Positions 33,201 through 45,600 of a DNA stretch of 64,000 nt are shown in pieces; position 1 is the stretch's first letter, and each line of letters begins with the position of its first letter. The notes below the pieces were generated by a model. That model saw only the letters and a list, made by a program, of their open reading frames with translations, had not been told where the DNA came from and made no database searches. The translations under genes were made by a program, and so were the position numbers. Where the stretch lies: the NCBI GenBank assembly GCA_946894095.1, contig OX335645.2:20979001-21043000 (forward strand), written 5' to 3'. This DNA is from Incurvaria masculella. Lineage: Eukaryota > Arthropoda > Insecta > Lepidoptera > Incurvariidae.

Positions 33201-36200
33201 TTTTTTTGGAAATACTTTCGACCTCTGCTTTAGGGTGCTTTTCCTGATATCGAACAAACGACAATCAATGTGTTTTTCAAACTTTTATCTTACTTATACA
33301 CATCTCTAACATCATACCTCTTTGAATAAAGTAATCACTAGAGACTGATAATTATTTCAATACCGACAGATTATCTCAAACCTTTCATGACGAAATAAAA
33401 AAAATCTAATGCTCATAAATACAGCAGAACATTTTGATGAAGTACCTGTCCATCTGAATTTGTAAGTGAATTGTCTGTAGGTTTACATATAGTTTGAATT
33501 TCGGCCTTGCAGAGAGCACCAAGCAACGGATCCAGGTGTATGTTCAGTGCTTGTTCTCTTAAAACTTCCGCCATTTCATTTTCGCAGGTGGCGGTGAGTT
33601 TGGATTCCCGAAATTTTTCCTTAAGGCAATTCAAGACTTTTCCCTGTAGCTCGATATCTTGAGGCTCGTTGGCTGAAATTTAAAATAATAATATTTCTGA
33701 TGGACCGAGATGCCATCCTTAGGCAGGCAATTAAAATTGTAACATAAGTACCTACAGAGGCAGCTTTTATAAAGGAAAAGTGCAGCGGAGGCACTTTTCA
33801 AAAGAGACATTATGTTGAAATTAATAGTGGTCACAGCAGCTTCAGTTATAATTGTTGCTTGTGTTTGTGTGTGTGTTATGTTTTATTTTAAGCTATTCTA
33901 CGAATCTAAAGAAAGATCTAGTCAATTCAGGTGCGTGATTTGTTTTGAGCTGTCAATGTTTACACTGCACAAGGCAAACGTCCTGAATGATATTGCACGC
34001 TCAAATTTCTCAGCATCAATTTTGACTGGTCGTGCATGCGCTTACGGGAAATAAACAGCAAAACATGGAGCAAATTATATCGTTTGAACCAATTGTCCTC
34101 ATAGGTGAATGTAATCAATTCCTCTAAGCTGATTTTTTATTTTCACTTCAGAGAAATTTAATGGTTTGTGAAACAACGCGGTCGAAAGGCGACCAACAAT
34201 GAAATAGGAATGTCAAAATGTGACGCTGACAATTTTACACACAGTGAGCACTGTGTACGGCATTAAGTGACGTGTTCAAAGTAGACCATTTTGAGAGTCA
34301 ACACCCCGTACCTGGAGAGGTGTAGTTCAACATAAAAACTAGCAGGGGTCGGCTTACCTATAATACTGACACAGAACTTTTTGATATCAGGCTTGCAAGA
34401 AATTTGTAACTTATTGTTGAACCTATAATCAGCATTTTGTTCAATCATTCTGTTGACGATGACGACTTTACATTTTTCATCAAAGTCTGGTTTCAGTCTT
34501 TGAGCCTGAAAAGGAACAGAAAATATAATTAAACCTGCATGTACACACAAATTTAAATCATTTAGTCAATGCAGGAAAAAAGATGCACCTTTAAACAATC
34601 CAGTATTTTTGAGCTTTCAAGATCACGACAGTACATGTCAATCATGAAGTTACATGTAGTCACTAACTTATAGTCAATTAAATTGTCTGTAAACTCCTGT
34701 TTTCTAAGCTCAAACATGGCTATGCGGCAAGGATCTGACAGCTTTCCGCTATATGTTTGCAGACACTCAAGAGCTGCCGCCTCTCCATGTTGAATGTCAG
34801 AACAGTGTTCGGTCAAATCTGTCTTGCAACTTTCTTTTAGGTGTGGATCAAGGTCTATGCTTTCTTTCTGCTGGAACAGCTGATTCCGCAACTGCTGACG
34901 GCAGTCTCTTAAAATTGTCTGTTTCTTATCCATGATTGTATCATTGCGTACAATTTCACTAAGACACGTAATAACTTGAGTCTTTATTTGTGCCATCGGG
35001 CAGAAGCGCAGGACGTGCGACCTGCATGCATTTTTGAATTTCCTCGTAAATCTATAGCTTTTCAGAGATAACAACTGTTCATGCTCGATGGCAGCACGAC
35101 ATTTCTGGTTTGACTTGATTTCAAAGTTGTTTTTGTTTGATATTAAGCAGTCCATTATATCATCTTCGGTTTTGCGACTTTTTACTTCAGATGCGCATAG
35201 TTTCTCTATAGGTAAGCGGCAGTTAATGCTGACAATAGCATTGAGCTCAATGTGACCGCTTTGAGTTTCGGTAAAGTTCTTAACAGCTTCGTTGCACTTC
35301 GGTGACAGTTTCATCAGGTTCGATTGTAAGCAAGCGATTTCTTCTCCTTTGCCTTTGTTTTCGAAACATAAATTTGCCAATTCATCAATGCAATTATCTT
35401 CTATTTCTGGCAGGAGGTCGACACTTATCGCTCGTTGTCGCATCACCCTTCTCACTTCCTGTATGCATGCCGGTTTCAGATGTACCTTTTTGTTGCTGTC
35501 GGTGTTGTATGCGAAATTATACAGGCATGGCAACACAAATGGATCCCTGATCGGTTGGTGGTCCTGCGTGTCCGACCAGCTCAGCTTCGCCTTGCACTGG
35601 GTGACTGCATCGTACCTGCACGCCTTGAATAGTTGTGGTTCCAGTTTGAAATCTCTGGAAATGAAATATTGAATTTGCATCAAGGCAGTTTCGCATTCAT
35701 CCGACATATGGGCAGTGCCAAGTTTCTCCATGAGGCAGGACATGACTCTCCCATTACCGCCAGGTACATCCCTACACGCACGGTCCACAACTTGTTTACA
35801 AGCCTTTCTCAGTATGGGATCAACCCTCCAGTTTTCGCCTGGGTCCGCTTCTTGCACTAGAGATTCTAGTGTTTTCTGGCAAGATGGGCTGATGCGGCGG
35901 TCTTTCTTTTTTCTCGGTCTTGCATGGTCCATCAAGCAATGGATAGTTTTTCCACCACTTTCCACTCCGTTGCACAATTCGGCAATATCTTTAGCACATT
36001 CGTGCATAAGCTCGGGTGATAATCGATAGTCATCCATTAACATTTTTCTATGATCTATCATTTCTGCATTGCAATCTGAAGATATTTTTGTGCTGTCGTT
36101 ACGTGCAACTAATTCTAAGCATAAAAGTATTTGTGCGAGTCTAACATCTTTATCATCCACAACTCCCTTGCGGCACCGATGCTTGCGGATGTCCTCTTTA

Positions 36201-38746
36201 CAGGCTCGGGCCATCCCTTTGCTGACCTTGTAATTCATCACAATCATCTTTTGCTGGTTGAACAACTGCTCTTGGCATCTTTTTGTCATGCCTGCAAAAA
36301 AATTTGTCTAGAGTGAATAAAATGGCTTTGGTAATATTTTTACCTATTTGGTGGGTAACAAGAGCATCCTTCCATTGAAATTAAAAAATATTTGGATTGT
36401 TCACTTTACAGTAGAACCCAATTAACTGAGGTAAAAATTAATTAAACCTGTCTCCGATAATCAGAAAACTCAGGTAGTCCAAACTTGCCAACATTAGGTG
36501 ATAGTTTGAACACTGGGACACAAAACATTAAGCTCATTAAGAAAGAGTAAATAAATAATAGTAATCTACATATTGTCGGTATACGGGTAAAACTCGCTAA
36601 AACTATTTTTTTGGTAAAATGAGTTAATAATGCAGTTCTACTTAATTTTCCAAGCTCTTATGGTAAAACCCATATATTGCCATGACATTTAGTTTTGAAG
36701 TTAAGGTGGCTCAACCCGGCAGCCTCAACTCATTTGCGGGCACGGTACAAAACCGTGCTGTTGCGCTCTGGGACCTTCTCTGTTTCTAAGAATAAGACAG
36801 GCTCCGTTATGATGAAGATGCAACCTGTCCACAAAAAAGACAATGTGCATAGTGTATGATTTGGTAAGATTTAAGAAAATTTTAATTTCAAAACGACTTA
36901 TAGCTAAAAGTAAACCACGACCGCTGTAGTCAAAAATCTAACAAAAACCAAATAGATTATAAATCTTGATTAAACAAGCTATGTCTGATGACTAATCTTT
37001 TTAAGATGTTCTTACTTTATCATTGCGTAATCCACCTCCAAAGTAATTGTATAAAACGCGCGAAAAATCCGAACTTTCGGACGTTATAACTTGGAAACCA
37101 AACACAATTTTACAATGCCAATGGTCATCAGACATCTAGTTCAATCAAACAAAGCTATATTGAGCAAAATTTTGGATCTCTGACAAGAAATATAGGCGTG
37201 ATCTTCTTTCCCCTTTTGTATGGGGAAATGAGCGGGTTGGGCCACCTTAAGTTGTGTAAACACACGGACAATTGTAGGTACCAAACATTATGAGCTATTC
37301 AACTTTCAAGTCCATTTATCTCGAAACTTTCATTTCTACACTTCAGGTGGCCCTTTCCGGTGGGACTAACTCATTCGCGGGCACGTTACAAAACGGTGTT
37401 ATTGCGCTCTGGGACCTTCTATGTTTCAAATAAAAAGACAGGCTCCGTGATGAGGAGGATACAACATGTCCACAAAGCAGACAATGCGCATAGTGATGGA
37501 ATTGGTAAGATTTACGAAAATGTTAATTACAAAACGGCTTACAGGTAAAAGTAAACCACGACCGCTGCAGTCAAAAATCTAACAAAAACTAAACTGAATA
37601 TAAATCTTAATTAAACAAGCCATGTCTGATGACTAATCTTTTAATGATGTTTTAACTTTATCGTTGAGTAATCCAACTCCAAAGTTATTGCGCGAATAAA
37701 TTGAACTTTCGGACCATATAACTTAGAAACCAAACACAATTTTAGAACTTCCAATGGTATCAGACATCTAGTTAGATCAAATAAAGCTATTTTGAGCAAA
37801 ATTTTGGATCTCTGACAAGAAATATGGGCATGATCTTCTTTCCACGTTTATATGGGTAGTTGAGCGGGAAGGCCCACCTTAAAGGTTTTATCAGTTTACT
37901 ATACGATATATTCACATACTTACTTGCATTTATCTACTAAGAAAAATATGAATTTATTGCATTTTTGCATGTGTACATAGAAAAGCACAATTAAAATCAC
38001 AGCTTAGGAAGAAACTTACTGTTCTCATATTTATGTTGCAGCAAACATTTGTAGAGAAGCCATGAGTTTGAGACTTCGTCAGAGCAAAACCTCTTTTGAT
38101 CTGCATTGCAGGCCGCAAACACCAGCTTATCCAGCTGTAGGCTGCTATACTTCATCTCCTTTAAGATGTTCACCTCTCCCTGACAATCGCTACTTAAGCG
38201 CTCCTCATGGCTCAATAGACAAAGGATAGTCTCGTTTTGAGACAAACTGTTGAGAGCGACATTATTCCTGCCACAAGACAGCGACTCGACCTCTGCCCGA
38301 CATGCCTTTACAAAGCGATCCACCAGCTGCCAGTCGTTAAAAAGAACTGACTCAACACGGTTGACTATGCGCCAGCACATGCGGTCTCTGATCGCTGGCT
38401 TGTTTTGAAGCACGCAGTCCACAGACCCTGCGCGCGCTAAGCACTCCAGCACTATAGTCTCCTCCGCGCACGGCAAACCTAGCAAACGAGTCAAGTTATC
38501 GGTATCCAGCAGTCGTGCGCGTCGCGACCAGATCTTCTGCTGGCATTGAATAGAAACAGGCACCTTGCGGCTAACGTTATAAGCGCACGCCAGATGCGCC
38601 ACCTCTTCTTGCGCGTGCGAGCACTGTTCCGTCACACCAGCGCAACTGGTATAGTCCTGCCCGCCGTCCTCGTTCTGGTAGCAGGATACGCGACACGTAC
38701 ACCACACCACTAACAAAACTATGAGGCTGCTGTTCTGTAAATACAT
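30215..38746 (-). CDS. GLG1: Golgi apparatus protein 1 (cysteine-rich GLG1/ESL-1/MG-160)
   Basis: Seven exons join in phase: 38746-38020, 36291-34589, 34505-34358, 33672-33446, 32994-32811, 32737-32622 and 30379-30215 (stop TAA), giving 1089 residues. The start chosen (MYLQNSS) opens a signal peptide (LIVLLVVWCTC); the frame stays open upstream to 38929, but that extension would bury the signal. The luminal part is a long series of cysteine-rich GLG1 repeats with regularly spaced Cys (for example KACRAEVESLSCG, CKPDIKKFC). The last exon has IRAPEGIGDI, one transmembrane segment (about YILVVLISIIGLVFIFGLF) and a short basic tail, as in the family. GLG1 is a type I Golgi membrane protein that binds fibroblast growth factors and E-selectin in vertebrates. 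Introns hold several transposons. Confidence 0.93.
30467..30848 (-). mobile_element. 5S-headed SINE (copy 1)
   Basis: Minus-strand element beginning GTCAGCCTCAGTGGCCCAGT, followed by a 5S rRNA-like head (CTCTCCGAAGTTAAGCAACG and TCTTGGATGGGTGACC), the common SINE body and a terminal poly-A (T run at 30467-30476). It lies in GLG1 intron 6. Confidence 0.8.
30997..31230 (-). pseudogene. Relic of a non-LTR retroelement C-terminal region
   Basis: Read on the minus strand from about 31210, the frame gives FAVETLGPWSKDA, EASGDLRAGAFFKQRIS and QAIQRE, then, after a one-base slip in an A run, AASVMGTM. This ETLG...GD.RA...QR.S.A.QR.NAASV.GT pattern is recalled from the C-terminal part of animal LINE polyproteins. 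The plus-strand open frame over the same DNA is a shadow. Confidence 0.55.
31833..32539 (+). repeat. MITE (copy 2), interrupted by a SINE
   Basis: Ends are GTAGTCCCAGTTGTCAC and GTGACAGCTGGGACTAC, perfect complements apart from one base. Without the SINE the element is about 306 bp and matches the copy at 3580-3915. It lies in GLG1 intron 6. Confidence 0.8.
32063..32456 (-). mobile_element. 5S-headed SINE (copy 2) inside the MITE
   Basis: Starts near 32452 on the minus strand with GTCAGCCTCGGTGGCCCAGT. A 5S rRNA-like part lies at 32415-32361 (CCGAAGTTAAGCAACGCTGG, then TTGGATGGGTGACC), the SINE body follows, and a poly-A of 15 or more bases lies at the left end. The flanking CGATCTT at 32058-32064 and 32457-32463 is the target duplication. 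Confidence 0.88.
36701..37250 (+). repeat. TTAA-flanked MITE, 550 bp (copy A)
   Basis: Begins TTAAGGTGGCTCAACCCG and ends CGGGTTGGGCCACCTTAA, so the ends are inverted repeats including TTAA, the target site typical of piggyBac-type transposons. There is no coding capacity. It lies in GLG1 intron 1. Confidence 0.75.
37343..37882 (+). repeat. TTAA-flanked MITE (copy B)
   Basis: Diverged copy of the same family about 90 bp from copy A and in the same orientation. The left end is mutated (CTTCAGGTGGCC), the right end keeps CCCACCTTAA. Confidence 0.7.
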
Positions 38747-39365
38747 TCTGAACCGGCTCCGCGCGCCGGTTGCGCGCCTCTTTGACTCCAATACTAATGC
38801 ATCGTGATGTGTTTCAGGTATCCCCGGTATCATGTAGAATGAAGCAGTCAGTATATTCCTCGGAGTGACCTGCAGCAGTAACTCCTCCGCAAGTTCTCCA
38901 ACCAGGATACCAGCTTGTGAGCCTCGCAATCGAAGCTGAATCGAAATAAATGTTTGAACATAGCCCGGAACACAGACTACTATAGTATACCTATACTATT
39001 GCTACTAAACCGGCGCTGAATGAAGTGAAACTTCCTTTTTACTCTTTGGTGCGGAAAACTACCAGGGACTAACCATATAAAAACCGATTTATTCGGAGGG
39101 TAAAAGTTAGTCCGCCCACTCTGAATAAAATAGTAAATTATCAGCGATAACTTATTAGGAAAGCTTACAATTCACTTTCATCTATGAATTGCACTCGTGT
39201 TCATATCCATGATCTGAATACGACTGGAGATGTATAATGTACAACCTCAGAAATAAATGTCAAAGGAGAATGCCCATTACAAAAGCGCTAGCAGATAGCA
39301 TGTACACCAATGAATCGACTTTGCTTTCATTCCTCGCATCATATAAGTAAAAATGTGTGACTTTC
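38747..39365. other. GLG1 upstream region
   Basis: Expected to contain the GLG1 promoter. No TATA box or known site can be assigned. A fragment with CCGCCCACTCTGAATA at about 39110 resembles the small element at 63557-63690. Confidence 0.4.
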
Positions 39366-40510
39366 AGTTTTTTCTATAATGGGGATAAGTCAGTAAACAC
39401 TGCTAAAGATGAACTTTGAGGTTATTTCCCACATTGTAAGTACCATCGATGGTGAATATTTATTTGCAAGACAACTTTAATGAGTGTTGCTGTCACAATG
39501 GTTACTTACAGGGCCTCATTACATAAGGTAAGTTTAGGCACTTAAAAATTTACCTAAACAGTATCAGGGAAAAAATACTTGGCAATATTATTGCTATATA
39601 GCGAGTACTCCAGCTATATGTAAACTCTATTCAGGGTAAGGGAACAATAAATCGATAGTGGTGCCTTTTGACAGGAGTTTTCATACGTTTGTATGGTATT
39701 ATATTATCTGCAGGTCGTCTTAGAGTGGTATGACTTATAAATAGGTACCTTTTAATGATCAACTAGAGTTAAGAATTATTTAAAATGGGGTAGATTCCTT
39801 GCTGTGTGGACTCAGCCATTGAAAATCAATACAAGTAATTCCACTGCATTAATTTATTCCTGTGCATGTCATACAAGCCGAGTGAAATCTGTTTATTAGT
39901 AAACCAAAAAAATACAATAAGTTGGTACCTATAAGTAACTAGAGATGGCGTTGCGGTTAGCACCCCACTTTGGACTGGCGTCAAATATTATGAACTCTGT
40001 TTCTAAATACTCATAATAGAAACTCTAACGAAAAGTAGTACTTTGTGACGTCATTTTTAATTACTTTAGAGATTTCGTCCATACAAAGTGTGTCAAAGTG
40101 ACGTCACTAAGTACATACTACTTTTCGTCGTTTCTTAGTTTCGGTTACGACTATTTATCTCAGCCTGTGACTCATAAAAGTGGTGTAGCAAATAAATATC
40201 AACCAAATATGGTATGTAGGTACTTTGTGACGTCATTTTTAATTACTTTAGAGATTTCGTCCATACAAAGTGTGTCAAAGTGACGTCACTAAGTACATAC
40301 TACTTTTCGTCGTTTCTTAGTTTCGGTTACGACTATTTATCTCAGCCTGTGACTCATAAAAGTGGTGTAGCAAATAAATATCAACCAAATATGGTATGTA
40401 GGTACAATGTAGGCAACACACAGCCCATGAGCGCGCGCGCTGTTCTGAGCAAAAATAACCACAAAGTTAATCTTTAGCCGTGTTTGCTGACTTATCCCCA
40501 TCATAGAAAA
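39366..40510. mobile_element. Inverted-repeat element, about 1.1 kb
   Basis: Left end 39368-39428 and right end 40452-40508 are inverted copies of about 60 bp with few mismatches (left TTTCTATAATGGGGATAAGT, right complement TTTCTATGATGGGGATAAGT). No transposase frame exists, so this is a non-autonomous or foldback-type element. It contains the duplication at 40040-40403. Confidence 0.65.
40040..40403 (+). repeat. Tandem duplication, two 182-bp units
   Basis: Units 40040-40221 and 40222-40403 appear essentially identical. Each contains TGACGTCA twice (CRE-like palindromes) in sequence that itself is partly inverted (CTTTGTGACGTCA near the start, TGACGTCACTAAGT further on). Confidence 0.85.
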
Positions 40511-41049
40511 AAATAAAATTTGAAGATTTTTACTTGTATGATATGAGAAATAAAACAAAATTGGTTTCATGTCTGTACATGAAAATTTGTAGCGCTTTTC
40601 TAGCCCATACTGGAATGGGCGTTCTCCTTTTCTATTTAGAAATAAAGTACGATTTTTTTTCACTTACCGGTGACTCACTGGTGAGAATTCATGACTAGAC
40701 CCCCAGAATGGATCCATCTCAGAGGGAATATAATCATAAGATTTTCACCAGTGACTCTCCGATGAGTCACAAAGCTTTCCTACTCATGAAATTACAGCCA
40801 CGAGTCACCCTAGTGTTGTTCCTTTCTAATTATTCTAATTTGAGTGCAATGACACAACACAACGTTTCATGTTTGATGACGTGAGGCGTGCCGGAAACTT
40901 TACGAAAATGTTTCACTTTAATCTGTGATTTCAAATCGTGTTCGCTTCATGAGTGAATATACGATCGAACAATCCCTGGCTGCCTGGAGCCATTCGGTGC
41001 AAGAGAAGGAGCAATAAATAGCGTTTCATTTGGCTAACAGAGACACTAG

Positions 41050-41260
41050 TCCCAGCTGTCACCTAAATTGGCGTTTACTTTGATCGACTGGCGTTTTCAA
41101 ATGTATGGAGAAATTGAAGAGCTAAGCGTTAAATAGTAAAGCGAACTAACATTTGCGAGTCCGAGTCTGGTTTGACAGCATACTCACCGTTGCCGTAAAT
41201 ACGTCTACGTTGCGGTTTACGCCGACTCTCGGTTTTCAAACAAATCGGAAGTTCGCTATG
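41050..41260 (-). repeat. Truncated MITE (copy 3)
   Basis: Has one intact end (AGTCCCAGCTGTCACCTAAA) and interior blocks such as AACATTTGCGAGTCCGAGTC in opposite order to copies 1 and 2. The other end is missing. Confidence 0.6.
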
Positions 41261-41687
41261 AAGATAGATCGGTTCGGAATCGCGCGGAATCACTCCTTTT
41301 TGCTACACCTCCCTAGGTGGAACACGCAACCGGAGCAACATCTATCAACTTTGACCCACGTTTCCGGTCATCTCGAGTTGAAATTTGTATCGATTGGAAA
41401 TTAGTTGAATTTTTTATGATTTTAGAAAGAAATTGCTTGGTTTTGAGCATGGAGGTTTTGAGCATTTCGTATGTAAACGTGACGTTCATCTTTGCACTTT
41501 TTTCCTTTTGGCGTTCGCAGTCCAAGTACCCAATTAGTTGCAACGATTTTGAGCGGAGTATCTTCACTCAAACCAGCTACGGGTTGTAATTCGATTGAAG
41601 CCCCTAGCCTGCGTACCGGTTGACTGACTGTAATAAATGTGGGTAGTAACATACCAAAATGTGGAAGACCGTTTTTTTTTTACATTT

Positions 41688-41925
41688 CAGTACCCAAAGG
41701 GTGCCAACAGAACCTTGTTACTAAGCCTCCGCTGTCGGTTCGTCTGTCAGCGGGCTATCATAGAGTGTGTAGAATTATTGCAGCTATAACCACAAATAGT
41801 AATGATTAAAAACAAATAATAACGAATGCAGGCCACCTTACAAGAAAAGTGATTTTTATTTAAATCTTATATGGTGGTAAGGAGTCCTTCTTATGCGAGT
41901 TCAATTCGCACTTAGATGGTTTATT
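41688..41925 (+). repeat. Diverged GGGTTCCGTACCC-family repeat
   Basis: CAGTACCCAAAGGGTGCCAA at the start and GCGAGTTCAATTCGCACTTA at the end mark a degraded copy of the family at 18678. Confidence 0.55.
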
Positions 41926-42054
41926 ATATAGTTATCCACGCTTGAAAAACTCAGATTTAATTTATTTGGTATTATGGTTTTATTATATTATTAAGTTTCT
42001 GGTGCTACCGCTTCTTTTTTTGAATAAGGTTAGAGAATATTAAACTCAAACTGA

Positions 42055-42210
42055 GCCCCGATTGCACGAAGAGACAGCTGATTTAATCAGTGTTCAAACA
42101 CCGAGAACCGCATGGAGTTCCTTCCGTACTGTCCATAAAAAGTGACCTGTTTAAACGTACGTTGACGTTGATTTTGATTTTTTGTCCTTTCGTGCACTCG
42201 GCCCTGAATC
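42055..42210. repeat. Small inverted-repeat element
   Basis: GCACGAAGAGAC near the left and GTCCTTTCGTGC near the right are imperfect inverted repeats around about 150 bp of non-coding DNA. Likely a small MITE. Confidence 0.35.
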
Positions 42211-42695
42211 AGATTTGGGTCTACAGTCCAGTTTTGACGTTCCTGAAATCGTATACAGTGCGTTGCAAGTTGCAAAATGTCCATGAGTGCCCTGCGGGCG
42301 GGTACGAGTGGAATGGATTAATCTCTGCCCGAATAACCTCCTGTGTTTATAAAAAAAAGTATATTCTACTGTCACTCGCGAGCATAGACTATAAAATAAA
42401 ATCTCGCGATTCCCGTCTGTGCTCACGAGAAAATTGTTTGTATGTGTGTTTTCTCATTTGCTCTCTCTGTGGCCTACTGTCTGTCACCAGCTGTCACCTG
42501 CTGTAGTTTTGGTGATCCGGGTGGGTGGTACATGCTGAAACAATAAATAGTTGCCGGCCTGCACTTCTCGTTGGATCTACTATCCTCGTGCTGCCTGAAC
42601 GTTATTATTCGAGCGGGTCTTCACACAGAGTGATACGTTATCTTACAGCCCAGAAAAAGTGTTCAGTGGTAGGTACATTCAGAAAGAAGATTATC

Positions 42696-45600
42696 ATGGA
42701 TGGATTCATAGAGGTGAACGAAATATCCGGCTTCATCTCATATCTCAAAAGCGTGAGTGTTTTTATCAGAGTTTATTCTTTGTCGGTTAGAGGTTAATGT
42801 TTGGGAATTGGGAAGAATTTCTAAATTTAGAAGTTCTGCTCCATGTGTTTCTTTAAAAAATAGAACTTAAGCATTAAGCATTGCTTGTTTGTACAGAATA
42901 CATCAAGATTCCAACCTCACTAACACTGCGGGCCTGAGACTAGGCTTACGATGGAGCGGGATCTTAACATAGTGCCCTTGCCTTGCCCCCAAAATATTGT
43001 TTTCATTATAAGCTTTTACACTCTTAGGTATTTTTCCCTCACGCGAGATTTCACCATTTACGGCTGACAGGCGATTTTCACACTAAAACCTCTATCAGCT
43101 AATTTTGTAATACTGCAACTGTCACCTCTTTGCTATGTTCATTTGCGGCGCGCTGGCAATCTGCCTAAATATTTTGTTATAAATGAATTAGTGTGGTTAT
43201 TCATTATTTGAACTGACAATAAAACTGTATAATATGTCATTTTTTTGTATTCTTCATATTTGCAGAGATATTGAGGCATTTCCTTTTTGACCTTTGCACC
43301 GTTTTGAAGAAATGTATATTTAACTTTTAAATCAACAACGTAAACTCAAGTTAACAACTTGTGGACAACATTTGTACCTTTTCTGGAAGCTTATGAAATA
43401 ATGAAGTCATTTCCATAATTTGTATGCTACATGTCATACCTTTTTAGGGTTCTGTACCCAAAGGGTGAAAACGGAAGCCTATTACTAAGCCTCCGCTGTC
43501 CGTCCGTCCGTCCGTCTGTCACAGGGCTGTATCTCATGAACCGTAACAGGTAGGAAGCTGAAATTTTCACAGATTATGTATTTATTTTGCCGCTATAACA
43601 ACAAATAGGTAAAATTATAAAAAAAATTAAAATAAAGTGCTTAAAAACAAAAGTACAAGTGCATAAAAAGAAGTGCACGCTTCAGCATAATGCTGCTAGT
43701 GCATTACAATATAATAATAAAAATTAAAGGGCCCCCTACAAAAAACATGTTTTTTTGTGGTCAATCTTGTAAGATGGTACGGAACCCTTCGTGTGCTAGT
43801 CCGACTCGCACTTGTTTTTAATAATCCTTTTTGATTTAAAAAAATTTGTAATTGTTATACATAAACTTTCATTTATTACCCTTTACTTCTAAGATTATGG
43901 ATATTTTGACTGCATATATTTTTTTAAAGTAGTCTTTCATTCATCAGCTATTAGAAAATTGCTGATAAAATGCCCAGAGTATAGTAGTTATTTTACAATC
44001 ATCACTTTTTCATAATAAAACAAAACATAAAAAAAACCTAAAACTGAAATAACTCAAAAACTATTGATTTAAGACCACTCTTTCATTCCGCCAAATTTGT
44101 TACAAATTAGCTCTAGAATGACCCCTTGGTAGGAGTTTATCAAATTTCTAGTCACCCTGTATAGAATGTTTAACAAGCCCTAATTTAAGTTCTCAACAAC
44201 TTTACGATTTCTCGCACACTGGGCGACAGTTGTGTTTTTCTGCACCTAAGTATTGTGTCTTAGTTCTTAATATTAATTAATTTAGTTAGTATCAATATCA
44301 TTTAAATTTGTTAGTGTCATAGAATGCGCTAAACTGAGCTTCCAATGAGGAGCAGCTCTTTGGCCCTGCTTATATCTTATATTTTGCGGTAAAAAATGTT
44401 GGCCAATGACTTGCATTATCAGTTGGTGGCTCGAGTAGAGAATGAGAGGCAATTTTATTTATTTTTAATATGGCTTATATTATAAGGTGCCATTCTTAGG
44501 TTACTTGTAAATTGGTTTGTGTGTAAAAAAACTATTGATGCAACCATTCAAGTTTTTATTTTTTCATAATTCCCATTGAATTACCTTAATTCCTACCTAC
44601 TTGTAAAAACTAGAAAATCTGGCTTCTCCAATGTTTTTTTAAGCTAAAGAAATAATGGCATTAGTTAGATGGAGACATCTGCCTTTCAAATCAACGATTA
44701 TAAGAGATCATAGATTTTTGATCTATGCTCGCCTTCAAAAAAAGGTGTTAACGCTGCTCGTGATCTGAGGGTTAGAGGACTTGCATTTCATGCGAGAGGT
44801 TTGGCCCGCCCGGGTTAATACCATTGCATTGGTTGAAGGGGGAAAAATTTTCTGTGTTTTTCATCCAGTTCAATGTAGCCGTGCTCATAAAGGAAAGGTC
44901 CAGGACCTTTCCTTGTGGGTACCGGCACGTTAAAAGAATACAAATGGGACCACTGCATGTCTTCCCGTGCATGTCGTAAGAGGCGACTAAGGGATCCAGC
45001 GTGTGGTAGACCGCCAGGTCGACTGGGTACGCCACCACACTCGGTGATAAGTCGCACCGCCAAGCAGTTCGCTGTGTTCCGGCGTGAATCCCGAGGACCC
45101 AGTAGCAAGGGGGATTTAGGGGCGAAGAGGAGTGGTCCAGTGACTCTAAAGCTAAATCACTGCTTGGTAGTAAGTGATCGACACGATGGCCAGGGAGACC
45201 TGGTGAAACGGGTGTCCCGCTGCCCGCCCGCCGAGTAGTTCAGGGCCCGGTCTGTGTCTAACCAACACAGAAGGCTGCACCATCACTCGGCGCATAATCT
45301 CGGAGTGGTCCGTCGTGCCGGTTGGTGACCGGACTGCCGGGGTCCCGGCGGCCACTTCCGGGGGGGACCGGGGGCCCTTCCGTCCATCGTGTCGGTTGTT
45401 CACCATCCCAGGGTGACGAAGCCACAGAGTTGCGCTTTGACCACAAATCTTCGCTACTTGTCCCCTGTGCAACCTCACACCACACAACCATGCAATGACA
45501 CCAACAAAGAAGAACGTATATTCAGCGGTGCACAACCCTGGCACTTTTCGCGTAGATTTCGCGAACATACGGGGGCTGCACACAAACCTGAATGCCGTGC

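Larger units (their letters stand above)
40511..42695. other. TMEM18 upstream region with repeat remnants
   Basis: Apart from the repeats listed separately, nothing is recognised. The TMEM18 promoter and 5' UTR should lie in the last few hundred bases. Confidence 0.4.

Noticed and set aside
38747..38929. N-terminal extension of GLG1 starting at 38929
   Set aside because: It would place 61 mostly non-hydrophobic residues before the signal peptide; the ATG at 38746 fits a secreted or Golgi protein better.
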